This document shows positions 23,403 to 42,700 of a DNA stretch of 64,000 nucleotides, in pieces. The stretch comes from Chondrosia reniformis (taxonomy: Eukaryota; Porifera; Demospongiae; Chondrillida; Chondrillidae), in contig OX359199.1 in assembly GCA_947172415.1 (NCBI GenBank), positions 4,490,001 to 4,554,000 of the forward strand, written 5' to 3'. The stretch's first letter is position 1. Each line of letters starts with the position of its first letter. The notes beneath the pieces were generated by a model. The model saw nothing but the letters and a program-made list of their open reading frames with translations, was not told the DNA's origin and searched no databases. The position numbers were made by a program, and so were the translations under genes.

Positions 23403-26400
23403 CTAAGTGGAAGATGAACCTGCAAAACAAATGCAGTATTACGTATGGTGCTAGTCTGTGGTAATTAAGATGCAATTATGTTTTCCATTTTTCCTAGCAA
23501 GTAGGTAGAAGCCAGTAATAATTACAGAACTTCTACGCATACAGGTACACCAAAATCAATGTTATCGTAGGAAGCAAAACGGTAAAAATAAAAGAGTGTA
23601 GTTTGCGGTCCTTATCTTGTACATCTGAAGCAGATGCCTTTGTGCACATATTACTACATAATAAAATGTCATACATACGTACGTATATAGAATTAGCATT
23701 GCTTGTAGTTTGGTAGTAAACTGTACACATAAAATGCTTGAAATGAAGAAATACTCTACCCTTAAAAACAGCTGTTAACAAAGAGTGTTAATGACATGTA
23801 AATGTTGACTGTCAATCTTAAGTGAAAGGTCTATCACAGAACAGACACAATGGTTGCAAATACTTTGACATCCATGAATCTAAAAGGATACAAATGTGTA
23901 CATCTGACTCACTGGTTAGTTTGTCAAATTAGTAAAAATGGCAGTAACTACAATACTGTACATACATTACTAGCATAAGTGGAGGAGTGAATTAATGTCC
24001 TATGTAGCTGTTTTGTGAAAGAGTACAATAAGGTTTTATCATAGCTCTACTGTACCTGCCACCAGTTTGGCCTCATCCAAGTAAACTCCGCAATGAGAAC
24101 ACTCTTTCACATGCACAGGATTTTCAGGGATAGCAAGTGACAGAGAACATCGACCTAGGGAGGGGAAACAGAGATAGTTAAAAGGAACACCTAAGAAAAT
24201 GGCCGAAGAATCAAATTATGTAGGTAGTGGCATCAGCACTGTTAGAGTTATTTACTATAAATATGTACATGATTAAGAAACAACATTTACAAAGTGAGCA
24301 AAATTCAGCTGTATGTATTGCACATACTGAGCATATGTCCATTGGTACAGACAGTGTCCAGTTCAGTTGTGTCTTCTTCATCACTTTTTGTAACAGATAT
24401 TGCTGCTTTACATATAACACATCTCTCTAATTCCGGGACATCACTTCCGTTAAATTGACTCAACACCTACAATACACCAGCAAGAAGTGCAGCATTCATT
24501 ATCCCCAAAAACCATAATTCCAAAGTGAATAGGTAAAACACCACATGTATTTAGTAGCTCAAGGCTCTCGTATATACAAGTAAACAAGTGTATGTGAAGA
24601 ACATAGACAAGAAGGCTATCAAGGGTCACCAATGAAAGGTAATATCCCCAAAACAGCTGTCTAGCCTAGTGGTAAAAAGAGAAATTGGTATGGAATGTAT
24701 CTTCATCTGAAGCTTTAACTCGCTTTCCCTAAGTATAAAACTAGTCTCTTCTAAATATTTTCCTTAATGTTAACCACATCTTTATAAGGAAAAAGGTACT
24801 TTAGATTGTCATGGATTACCCAGATTTGTGACGTTCAAATAAAACCAGTGACAAAAATTATAGTCGTACATTCTTGTTATACCTGGTCAGCTAGAGTCTC
24901 AGATTCTTCGGATGTGCGTTTCAGCCATCTTGCAAGGTTAATTATGACACTATTGTCTTCAAACAAAAGCACACAAATCAAAACTGGACTCGTACAAACT
25001 TTGATACACAGATGTTTGTACCTTTAATGTGATGTTCTTGCACTTTATGAGCTCCTTGACAATGTGTCAACCAAAACTGAATGCAACTTTTAACATGATA
25101 CACTAAAATTAGTCTTTCCAATTTATTTGTTTCATTCTATTGATTGAAAGAAATAAAAGGGGCAGTTAATTGCACAAAGCTTATGCAAAGACTATGCTGA
25201 AAATAACCTAATTACAGTGATTTTTTATGGAAAGAAATATTAGATAGAGTGTACAGAATGAAGACAGTGATTTAATTCATAGTGAATGCTTATATCCTCC
25301 AAGGAAATGCTTTAAACTACAATGGTGCAAAAGGATGTAGCACAATAGATATACTTCTAGAATTAGAGACCATAATTGAAAATCGAATAGGTGATAACCT
25401 AGTCTTGAATCCAGCCCTTATCCTCCATGTGCGCGTCACTATTGCACAATCGCACAGGGGCTGGATTCGAGACTAGTGAAAACCAAACCAGAAGTACTCA
25501 ATCACAAACAATAGTAAGAGTCAAGGGGAATACCCAAAATGAACTTACTTTAATATTCAAAAGGTGGGCCAATTGTAGTAGTATCCTCAACTTTTGAAGA
25601 TTAAGCGATGACTGTTCTAACCTTGATACGTTACAGGCCAAATAATATTGATGCATAATATCTTTGTGAGAAGATACAAGCAACAGCAAATCCCACAAAC
25701 AAGTACCAGGAGAACCTGGGGAATATGACCAACCTAGGAAACATCAGAGAATTTGTAACATCACAAACTGGGGCAGTCAGTAATCTTATGTCACAATGTC
25801 ACAAAATACGTACATATGTCACAATGTCGCACAATATGTCAATATTACGTATATTACAGTGTCACACAAGTATGTTAAATACGTATGTCACAATTTCATA
25901 AATATTGAAACACAGACTAATTAAAGTACAAAAGTTATTACCCTGTATGTAAGGCAATTAGTTGTAATCACGCTAATATAGTCTACTAACCAATTATATA
26001 GGTATGCTACACTTAAATATACAACCCCTATCTTAGCAGGCTGTTATAAAACTTACAATCTACTGCTTTCTCTACATCAGAACTCTCCATCAGTGTTACA
26101 AAATCAATCTACAATGGGTACAATCAAAATACAGAAGCCTCGGAGATGAACAATAGTCACAATCACCAGTAATGATTTACGTACTTATGTTTATAATGAC
26201 TAACATTAAATAAAGTTTCAAAATAAAAGTATAGAAGACTACAATGTACAGTGATGTACGTACCTTAATCCTTGGTAATTTTTTGTGGTTGGTGGGCCAA
26301 TATTTAGCCTCTTGAGGTTCTGTGCTACAGAAGGAGAGAGCTTGCAACTGATGTGCGTAGCACTACACTAGTACCAAAGGACATTACTAACCTTCCTAAT

Positions 26401-29400
26401 ACTGTCACATAGCAACCATTAGGTGATGATGCAATCCCTTGGAAAGAGCTTGATGCTATCTCTGTTCTCTTGACACTTTTGATTATATTTTGTCCATCAG
26501 AAGAATCATTGTCCTCAGCATATGGGTAGAATGATTGCATGGTGCCATCCTTGGCTGTAGTCATGGCAACCATACCCTTCACAGTTTGATGAACTGCTAT
26601 ACCTGAAAACATTTGTTAAATATTGTAATGCGCACATCAAGCTGACACCTTTAGGGTATACTGTGTATGATTCTTATTAGTCTGGATAGGACTCTTATTA
26701 GCCTGGATAGGACTCTTATTAGCCTGGATATGACTCTTATTAGCCTGGATATGACTCTTATTAGCCTGGATAGGACTCTTATTAGCCTTGGATAGGACTC
26801 TTATTAGCCTGGATATGATTCTTATTAGCCTTGGATATGATTCTTATTAGCCTTGGATAGGACTCTTATTAGCCTGGATATGACTCTTATTAGCCTGGAT
26901 AGGACTCTTATTAGCCGGGATATGATTCTTATTAGCCTTGGATAGGATTCTTATTAGCCTGGATAGGACTCTTATTAGCCGGGATATGATTCTTATTAGC
27001 CTGGATATGATTCTTATTAGCCTGGATAGGACTCTTATTAGCCGGGATATGATTCTTATTAGCCTGGATATGATTCTTATTAGCCTGGATACAAAAGTAT
27101 AATGACTGCGTACGTACAGTATATACAATATGCACCTGAAATAGGCAGAGTGTGTAATCCACTGACATATTTCACTTGACTTGTGACACCTCGTCTGAAA
27201 ATAACTACTGCAACTGCACTTCTCTTGCTACACAGAAGTCCACTCTCCTCGTCTGGATTGCCATTTGGTCTCCTCTTGGTGTCCTCTGAAGTGTCACAGT
27301 CTTGACTGCTGCCTTGAAAGTGGGAGTACCTTGGACACCACTTCAGCTGAGAAACTGGAATAAAATCTGCTGTTATCACTTTAGTATGTACAAAATCCAG
27401 CGATTGCTGATCCTCTACTGCTCCACTTTGGCTGAATAGGTACACTGATCCATCGGAACACCCGACAGCAAATGATACATCTAATACGACAGAGGAAAAG
27501 TACAGTCTCAAATCATGCAGCAAAATGTACTATTTCCAGTACCCAAATATCCACATACACATGTAATATACTGTAGCATGTCAGATAAGGTGCACATTCT
27601 GTATACCTGAAGCAGTCAAAGCTCTTTCCTGTTTCCATGCAATGGAAAGGATTTCATGTGACAAAGCTTTGTCTATCTTCCCAGACCAAAGTACAGAAAT
27701 ACTCAGTTGGTCTTCTTTGGAGAGAGGAATAGACGAAACACTGACAACACTAACACTACCGAACCTAGCTCCCACAGCTAATCTTGCTTCAGTACATCCC
27801 CCAATCTCCTGCCAAGAATGTGCTAACAGTGGAGCCAAAGAAGGGAAGATAATAAATTTAGATATATAGTAGGTCATTTGAGGGTAGGTCATGTGAGGGA
27901 AGGTTGTGCGAGGGAAGGTTGTGTGAGGGAAGGTTGTGCGAGGGAAGGTTGTGTGAGGGAAGGTTGTGTGAGGGAAGGTTGTGTGAGTGAAGGTTGTGTG
28001 AGGGAAGGTTGTGTGATCCTTAATAGCAGGAGAGGAGTGGTAGCTAAACTCGAGATGTTTGCAGCACCATTTACCTGTAAATGTTGCCTGAAGTCTCAGT
28101 GTCTCAAAATGCTTGAAGGATGTGCAATATCTCTTTGAAGCAAGCTGTACTATTGACTGCAAAGCCTCAGTAGCCTCCTCTCTCTGACAGTACATGTCCA
28201 GATACACCTCTGATACATTGCACACCTGCAGTAGTTAACCACAGTACATAACTCAGTCTTGTCACAGATGAGAAGGAAGAAACAGCTGTCTGGCCAAGTA
28301 GCGAAGAAGAGAAGGAGAAAACTCTTGTATCCTCATCCAACACTCTCACTAGGTTTAGTTCCCTATAGGCCTTTACTCTAAAGTAGATGTAACATGTATG
28401 AAAAATGTTGTGTTAGATTAATGATAAGGGGTACTTGTTGGGATCATTCTAGCTGATTGCTTATCCAACTGGTCCTCATATTGTACTTGTACATACCTAT
28501 ACAGGTCTTTCATAATGATAATCTTGAAGAAAATTATTTATTGAAACACTCCAGGGAAATGACTTCTGATCATTGAAAAGGATTAAAATTGTAATTTTAG
28601 GCGTGTTGACCTGCCCATTAAGTGTAAATACTAACAGAAAAAAATATATAAACAGTGGCACTCCTTCTTCAAAGTCATACTGAAGCTTACAGCCACCCTA
28701 AAGCACTCACTGGGTGTCTTAATAGTAGCCCGGTAGGCTAGTGGCCTTCCCAGTATAAATAAGAAACCTAATCTAACCCCGAAGCACATGGATACAGTGT
28801 AATATCACTGAGAATTGTGTTGTGTGTGAATATACACACCCTCACACCCTCATACTCTCACACCCACACACCATCACACCCTCACACCCTCACACCATCG
28901 CACCCTCACATTCTTACACCATCACACCATCGCACCCTCACATTCTCACACCATCGCACCCTCACATTCTCACACCCTCACATTCTCACACCCTCACACC
29001 ATCGCACCCTCACACCATCGCACCCTCACATTCTCACACCCTCACACCATCGCACCCTCACACCATCGCACCCTCACATTCTCACACCATCGCACCCTCA
29101 CATTCTCACACCATCACACCCTCACACTCTCACACCATCACACCCTCACACTCATATGCATGACAATTTTAGGCAATCTTTGCATGTCTAGAAGTATTCT
29201 AGTTTGAAAGTAAAACTTTTCTCTTTTGATACACATTATATACACTTGGGTGAGTCACATAACACGTTAGGATATGATGGCTTACAAGGTCCCACTTCCT
29301 TCTCAGGTCACTTGGACACTTGAATATCAGCAGGAACCCATGAGAGGTCAGAGCAGAGAGGTAGAAACCTGTTCTACCCAAAAGGGGGGACCATTCACAG

Positions 29401-30256
29401 GTCACAAACTTGCCTGAATCCACCACATTATTATAGCAAGGCTCTACAGACCTTGAGAAGGTTGACCGTGCATTGCCTAAGGAAAGTGATTGGCTGTATC
29501 AGGAAATCCATGATTTAAATATTAATATCGTATATCAGGAAATCGAATGCAAGGATAAAAGATTACAATGTATCAAAATTATAGGTATATATAAGTGATT
29601 AAAAGAATGTGAGATGAAGCTTAAGGTGTAGGGACTAGTATACGGAATTACTAGGTGTCAAATAAATGTACATCAAGAGATTGCAGATGCGGCCAAAACT
29701 CACAATCTCACATTCTTTAGATACACACATTACAGTCCTGGCACATAGCAATTGAGTTTAATGTATATTTAGCAAGGTCAGAAAATGGTGTGTGAGTAAT
29801 AAAGACATAAAACATCAAATGTGATCAGCACTGATGATATCCGAAACCTTCAGCAGAAAGCAACTACCTATCACAAAGCTTGGATGGAGGATTTAAATAC
29901 CTTTACTGTCTGTATCTTCGTGTATCATCTGTTTTTTGGACCGAGGTGTACTGTCAATAGTGTGTTTAATGTTTTCTGGTAAATCGACAAGTGACAGTGA
30001 AAAAGGAATATCAGTGCCTCCCCCCTTTACTTCAGATATTGAAGGAGGCGACTACCAGTAGTCTAGTTAAGGTAAACAATATAGAGACAAGGAGATACAC
30101 GCTACTATGACCTAGAGCCACTACTGGAGTAGAGGATACCAACACGTACACAAGCTTCTCCGTACAAATTGCCACTTTCGCATCCTTCTTTGACCACTTA
30201 ATTGCGTCATCATTACTTACAAGAAGAAAATTCGAGTATGGCATTAAGAACATCAT
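23403..30256 (-). CDS. GTF3C4: General transcription factor 3C polypeptide 4 (TFIIIC90)
   Basis: This is a TFIIIC subunit for RNA polymerase III transcription, with WD-repeat N-terminal and zinc-binding C-terminal parts. About 15 exons: 30140-30256, 29901-30051, 29286-29476, 28075-28225, 27607-27822, 27136-27480, 26392-26602, 26264-26324, 26057-26108, 25549-25733, 25022-25136, 24883-24956, 24328-24466, 24056-24154, 23403-23419; about 707 residues (human 822). Matches include CEWSPLLGRTGFYLSALT, VSGLHTLPIS, GIASSPNGCYVTVLG and the Cys/His block CVICK...CTNGHMLSRC...CSHC. All listed junctions keep phase. The exon 1 donor (30140 or 30125) and the 17-nt last exon are the weak points. Introns carry three minisatellites and two family A repeats. 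Confidence 0.85.
24625..24750 (+). repeat. Dispersed repeat family A, copy 3 (degenerate)
   Basis: GGGTCACCAATGAAAGGTAA, then CCCAAAACAGCTGTCTAGCC and TATCTTCATCTGAAGCT follow the family order. It lies in a GTF3C4 intron. Confidence 0.65.
25399..25476. repeat. Inverted repeat with about 19-bp arms
   Basis: CTAGTCTTGAATCCAGCCC at 25399-25417 pairs with GGGCTGGATTCGAGACTAG at 25458-25476 with one mismatch. The loop is GC-richer than the surroundings. It is in a GTF3C4 intron and could be a small foldback MITE. Confidence 0.85.
26678..27092. repeat. 21-22 bp minisatellite, about 19 copies
   Basis: The unit is of the form GGACTCTTATTAGCCTGGATA, with TGATT/TGACT/GGACT and CCTGG/CCTTGG/CCGGG variants. 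It fills most of GTF3C4 intron 6 and gives long spurious open frames. Confidence 0.93.
27876..28016. repeat. 15-bp minisatellite in GTF3C4 intron 4
   Basis: GGGAAGGTTGTGTGA (or GTGCGA) repeats about nine times. Confidence 0.92.
28262..28385 (+). repeat. Dispersed repeat family A, copy 4
   Basis: AAACAGCTGTCTGGCCAAGT, then CTCTTGTATCCTCATCCAAC and TAGGTTTAGTTCCCTATAGG match the right two-thirds of copy 1. It is in a GTF3C4 intron. Confidence 0.78.
28838..29153. repeat. CACACCCT/CACACCATCG minisatellite
   Basis: Mixed 9-10 bp units (CACACCCT, CACACCATCG, CACATTCT) form higher-order blocks over about 315 bp in GTF3C4 intron 3. Confidence 0.92.
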
Positions 30257-30512
30257 TGTGTAGAGACTGAGTGTTCTTATATATCTTGATTGTTTACAGT
30301 TCCACTTTCAAATAGGGCAGACATTTTTGCAAAATTTGGACCGCGGGAACTATCACGTGGTTAGCTAACACACAATTAACAATATCTGTTTTTGTATATC
30401 CAAAGTAATGGTGTTTGGATTATAATAGGCAACCAGCACATGTAGACATGTTGTCAATAATTCAAACTGCAAAATATGTGTAGTTATATACTCGGAAAGG
30501 TAAAATAATTCA

Positions 30513-31123
30513 TCACTCTTTGGAATACATATATACAGGTTTTGAATGTTTTAACTCTTTCTGTTCCTTCCTTAAAAACTTGGCACTTGGGACGTATGTC
30601 TGAGTTGTATTCACTAGCCTTGGATAAGGATTTCTGTATCAAATAAAATGTAGTAGCATACATGTACAGTAATACTATATGTTCACAGAAATGTAATTGC
30701 AGTGCCAGGGTAAAGCATTTGTATACATGTACGTACATAAACTACCACAATACTGTATTCTTTTAATTGAATAGAAGAACAAAGTTCTAAACTAAGGGCA
30801 ATCGGCTGGTTAACTCATACACTGTATGAGTTTTTGTAATTATTACATATGCGTAGACTACACTATAGAAACAGATATTGGGTATTCACTGACTTGTAAT
30901 GGAGCGCCATTTGCAATCTTGATTTGGCCTCTTGTAACGCGATAACAATTTCCTCTTCCTCCCTCAATAATGAATTCTTTCTAAACAAAAATCTAGCTTC
31001 TTGTCTGATATATTCGCGCTCTTCAAGCGTAGCTGATTCCATTTGCGTACCTGACTGCCAGGATCTAGCCACTCTTAAAATATCCCGATAGACTCTCAAG
31101 ACTTCCTTTCTGAGGTTGGCCAT
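30513..31123 (-). CDS. LYRM1: LYR motif-containing protein 1
   Basis: This is a small mitochondrial-type LYR protein of the acyl-carrier-protein-binding family. Exons 30894-31123 and 30513-30633 give 116 residues (human 122). The LYR motif reads VYR inside EVLRVYRDILR, followed by the conserved EARFLFRKN and LHYKNPYPR, and the C-terminal K-SKPVY segment. The start is the ATG giving MANLRKEV. An upstream ATG at 31292 opens a short frame that ends at a good donor (GGAA|GTGAGT). If spliced to the CATTAAG acceptor, it would form a 9-codon upstream frame closed by TAA. Confidence 0.9.
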
Positions 31124-31421
31124 TACCACTCGTACTCGTACTGACTTATTCTTAATGCGTTCGAATAAGAAATTATGTACATTAAATTTAATTCAAATAT
31201 TATTAAGTTCGTATATATGCATATAGCAAAATTTGTAATAAATCGATTTCGTATTTTGTAAACTCACTTCCAAAGCTCACTTTCGCGGCCATTTTAAAAC
31301 CTTGTGCAATCAATTTCGAAATTGACACGTATGACATAAACAACACAACAAAACACAACTATAAACAATAACAAAGGTTCTCTTAAAAGAACTGTAAAAG
31401 GGTTAAAATACCACAAATATG

Positions 31422-38933
<7,512 letters not shown>

Positions 38934-39744
38934 AATCCTAAGAGGAACCGAAATACTTTGAAAGGCTTCACATAATACTTATGAAACATAAAAATGTGTC
39001 TCTAAAACACCACTTATTCAAAAGTTTAGGATGTTTCTAGAATGAAACCTTTAGCATCATTCTGACTGGGATATCTTATGAGGAAAACCTTTACATGCTC
39101 ACTGTATCCGACACGACCGTTGGGTATGACAGATCTAAACTACAAGTATCTGTGCAATAAACTATAGTTCAATCCACCAGATGTAAAAAAGATGTTTTAC
39201 ATACATTTTCCACACAAAATGTTCTATTCTTACAAAATAATTTAAGAAACGGATCTATATATCATATGTTTAAGAGCATCATCGAATGCCAATAACCTAG
39301 CTACTTATTAGTACCGGGAGTGTCGATTGCGTAGGAATATAACGCACCACCACTTAGAGTAAATAATAATTGAAAAAGATGTACCGTCTTGTGTAGGGAC
39401 ACTGAAGCGAACTTTATCTTATATACAACTTTACATAAAGGGCGTTAAAAAGGCATCGGTCAAATTATATGTTAAAACAAGGAATTAAGTGTTCAATAAC
39501 ACATAAAGTGGTACCTACACCATATGTTTACGGCCGTGCGGTGGCTATAAAGCTATGGAGAAGCGAAAAGGAAACTCACCTCTGTTTAAACGTTCAACAC
39601 ACGAATCAGCTGGTTGAATGACGCAATCACCAAAATATTATTAACCAAAACCACAACTGTTTGCAGCGTATATACACCACATTCACAATATAATTCAATC
39701 AATGTACAGAAAATTTATATTTATTAAAATCATTGTGAAAATCA
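38934..39744. promoter_or_regulatory. ZAK 5' region and BRCA1 downstream flank
   Basis: A 5' non-coding ZAK exon ends at 39580 (CAGAG|GTGAGT). Its intron ends at 38939-38940, just before the ATG. The ZAK promoter should lie upstream of 39580. On the BRCA1 side, an AATAAA lies about 20 bp past the stop. Confidence 0.5.
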
Positions 39745-42700
39745 TTATTTTGGTTTCAGTAAATATGAATCCATTGGTAAGGATCTGTAAGGGAGAGAAA
39801 CAAAGAGTACCAGACACTCAAGAGTTTAAATTAGTATGATAGGGCAGAAAGAGGCGTACCTGTAGTTTGATAGTGAATCCACAATCCAATACACTGAGAC
39901 AGCTTTTGCAGATGACATAGCTTTGAAAGGAGAGAAAGAGAGTCGTTAACAATGTGTGTTCGTACCTTAATTTGAAGTAGTATTGCAGGAGCAGTAAGCC
40001 TGGGATCACTTATTACATAAAAATTAGCTATCTAAGGATTTATTCCCCACATTAATTCGTTTCCAATTTACAATGTTTAACACAGAATTTGTGTCAATAT
40101 GATAGAGGACTCTAGATGTATGTACATATATAGATGTACATTTCTTGTGATGTTGGAATGTAAGTGTGGTACAGGGACTACAGGAAGTTACTACTACTAC
40201 TACTAATAATAATAAAAATGACTAATAATTATTATATATATCACGTTACCAGGGCAACCGGGTGATATCTGGGGTGTTACAAACCTTATATTTCACACTT
40301 GAACTAGTGATAAATATTATATCACCAGTAGGCCTACTCATGTTTATTTATCATCACCTTTACAATTGATTCAAATCATACATGATATATATTAATTATA
40401 CCACACTCAAGTGTGGTATAACTACTACATGTATAGCTTTATCATACGTGTTAGGCACTATCAATATACTGTAAAACCCTTAATATTAGTGCGCCATTAA
40501 TGTTAGCGAAATTAGCAATGCGATATCATTTATGGTCGCTATTATTATGCATGCACATATTTACAACAAAATGCTAAATTTAATGGATGCTAATAAGTCA
40601 TGTATGGTAAAATGCTAAATTATAAATGGACATTAATGTTAAGGGTTTTACAGTAATAACTATTACTTGTTACTGCTCCACTGTACACTTGAGGCTCCCA
40701 AACCTGAAGGAGTCCATCTTCGTGAGTCTTCCCATTTTCGTGAGTCTTCCCACCACACATTTGTATCAGCTGATTCAGCTGACCTACATGGACAGGTACA
40801 CAGGTAGGTGGCACAGCAGAACCAATGAGGATCAGTTCAAACATTAACTAGGATTTCATTATCTACGTATTTGTAAGTATCCTAATTTAGTGAGACTTAT
40901 TATGAACGCAACAAAAAACCCTTATCACTTCTATGTATACGTATGTATACGTACCTCCATATATGAATACTTAAGCATATAGAAAAAGGCATTACATTAA
41001 GTTATTGCGTCACATACCTGCTGTTAAATCATGAAATGATCCACAAACTTGAAATGTTAAGCCCTCAAAGAAACCTTTTCTCTAAATCAAAAAAAGAAAT
41101 CCAACAATTGGTATACATCATACAAGTCACTTAATGTACATACACACATACATATAATTAACAACTGCACATACATAATATGACACATGCTTCGAACTTG
41201 CTATACTCTGCAGGTGCTTTCCCGTGTACATACATGTGAACATACCTTGCTCACTCTAGCCACTCTGGGAATTCCAAACATGCAAGTAATAGTGTCACCC
41301 CTGACTTCAAAATCTTCCTGTTCAGAAAGTACATAGAACAATACGTGGATATGTGTATTTGTTGCTGTAAACATGATATACACAAAATTAGTGTATGTTC
41401 AAGTTTATCCAGTCACCCAAAGAGGTGAACCCTGTCATTTGGTCATTCAGCATGTATATATCTCATGTATATATATATCTCATCAATATGATTTGCAGGC
41501 TAGGACTACTAAGGTTTTGCTTTCCATAGCGCTATAGGTACGTACAAATATGAACTACTACCACATACCTCTGGTAGCAGGAAACCAGCTCTTGTAGACT
41601 CTTCAATCCCTAGATACGTATGTACAATCTAAAACACCATATTACGTCTGTCCTAGTCTTATAGGGAAATAAATCTAGTAAGAGCTTTGGATGAGGATAA
41701 AAGAGCCTTCTCTTTACTCTTCTGCTCCACTGAGCCATACTACTGTTTTTGGGAATACCATGCACCCTTCATCAGTGACCCTGTAAATCGGTCTGAAAAT
41801 TTTTTCCTTAAAATTCTTTGATACTTTGAATGGCTCTCCTCAGAACACAAACCTAGAAACATGTAGTTACATATTTCATCAGTTTAACTTACAATGGTGA
41901 CAGAGTATCCATCTTTTGGCCGCAATACCAAAGAGGTATTTCACTGTACGTGGACAACACTGATTCTCATCTAATATGTTTATGTATAGATAAGGGAAGA
42001 GTGAGATTCGGTGCACACAATGTGTTGGATCGAAAGGGACAAAAGTAGTACCTGTGGCCATAATGACATGAGTTGTACAAAGATTAAACGTTGTAGCCAA
42101 TCTTAGCTTGTGTTTGTCCACCAAACCTTGTAGTTGTTGCTAAACACAGAAGAAAAGACAAGACACTTGTACTACATATACCGTACTACACACATGTCTA
42201 TACAGATTCTGTGCTGATGTTCAGGACATATGTAGGTCTTACCATTAAATGGATCTTAAGACCAGAAGCAACCAATGAAAACTGTTTCTTCCTTTCAGAT
42301 GATGCTTGAATGACACTTTGATAGCCACGCTCTAGAACCCTTGATGCCAGTGGTGTTCCTGGAGTGGAGGTGCACTGTGAAATGTCATCCAGAGTTTTTC
42401 TGCTCAATTCTCCTTCAAAAGAATGAGGTACAGAGTCCTGTCTAGGAGTATCCCCCTTTTTGAAACTCAGCCTCTTCCTTTTGTCTTTAGTAGGAGACCA
42501 AAACTCTGTTGGCTGTCTCCTCTTGCTCCTTGCTCTAGAGTTCTCTGTGTCATACTTACCCCCCTCCTCAGTTACATTGAATTGACTGAGGGAAGGACCA
42601 AACGATGGCAGCATTTTGCTCTTTTTTACTAAGGGTTCTGAAGACTCTGACATGCCATCTTTTTCCACAGGCTGTTCAGACACAACAGCGTTCTTGTGAG

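Noticed and set aside
26847..27168. Minus-strand open frames of Ile/Arg/Leu or Asn/Lys repeats
   Set aside because: They are translation of the 21-bp minisatellite between GTF3C4 exons 6 and 7.
28817..29191. Plus-strand open frames of Thr/Pro/Ser/His repeats
   Set aside because: They are translation of the CACACCCT minisatellite in a GTF3C4 intron.
39818..40009. Separate small gene encoding a Leu/Tyr-rich peptide downstream of BRCA1
   Set aside because: Other frames of the same segment give BRCT2 sequence (VSVYWIVDSLSNYR) and a matching last exon, so it belongs to BRCA1.
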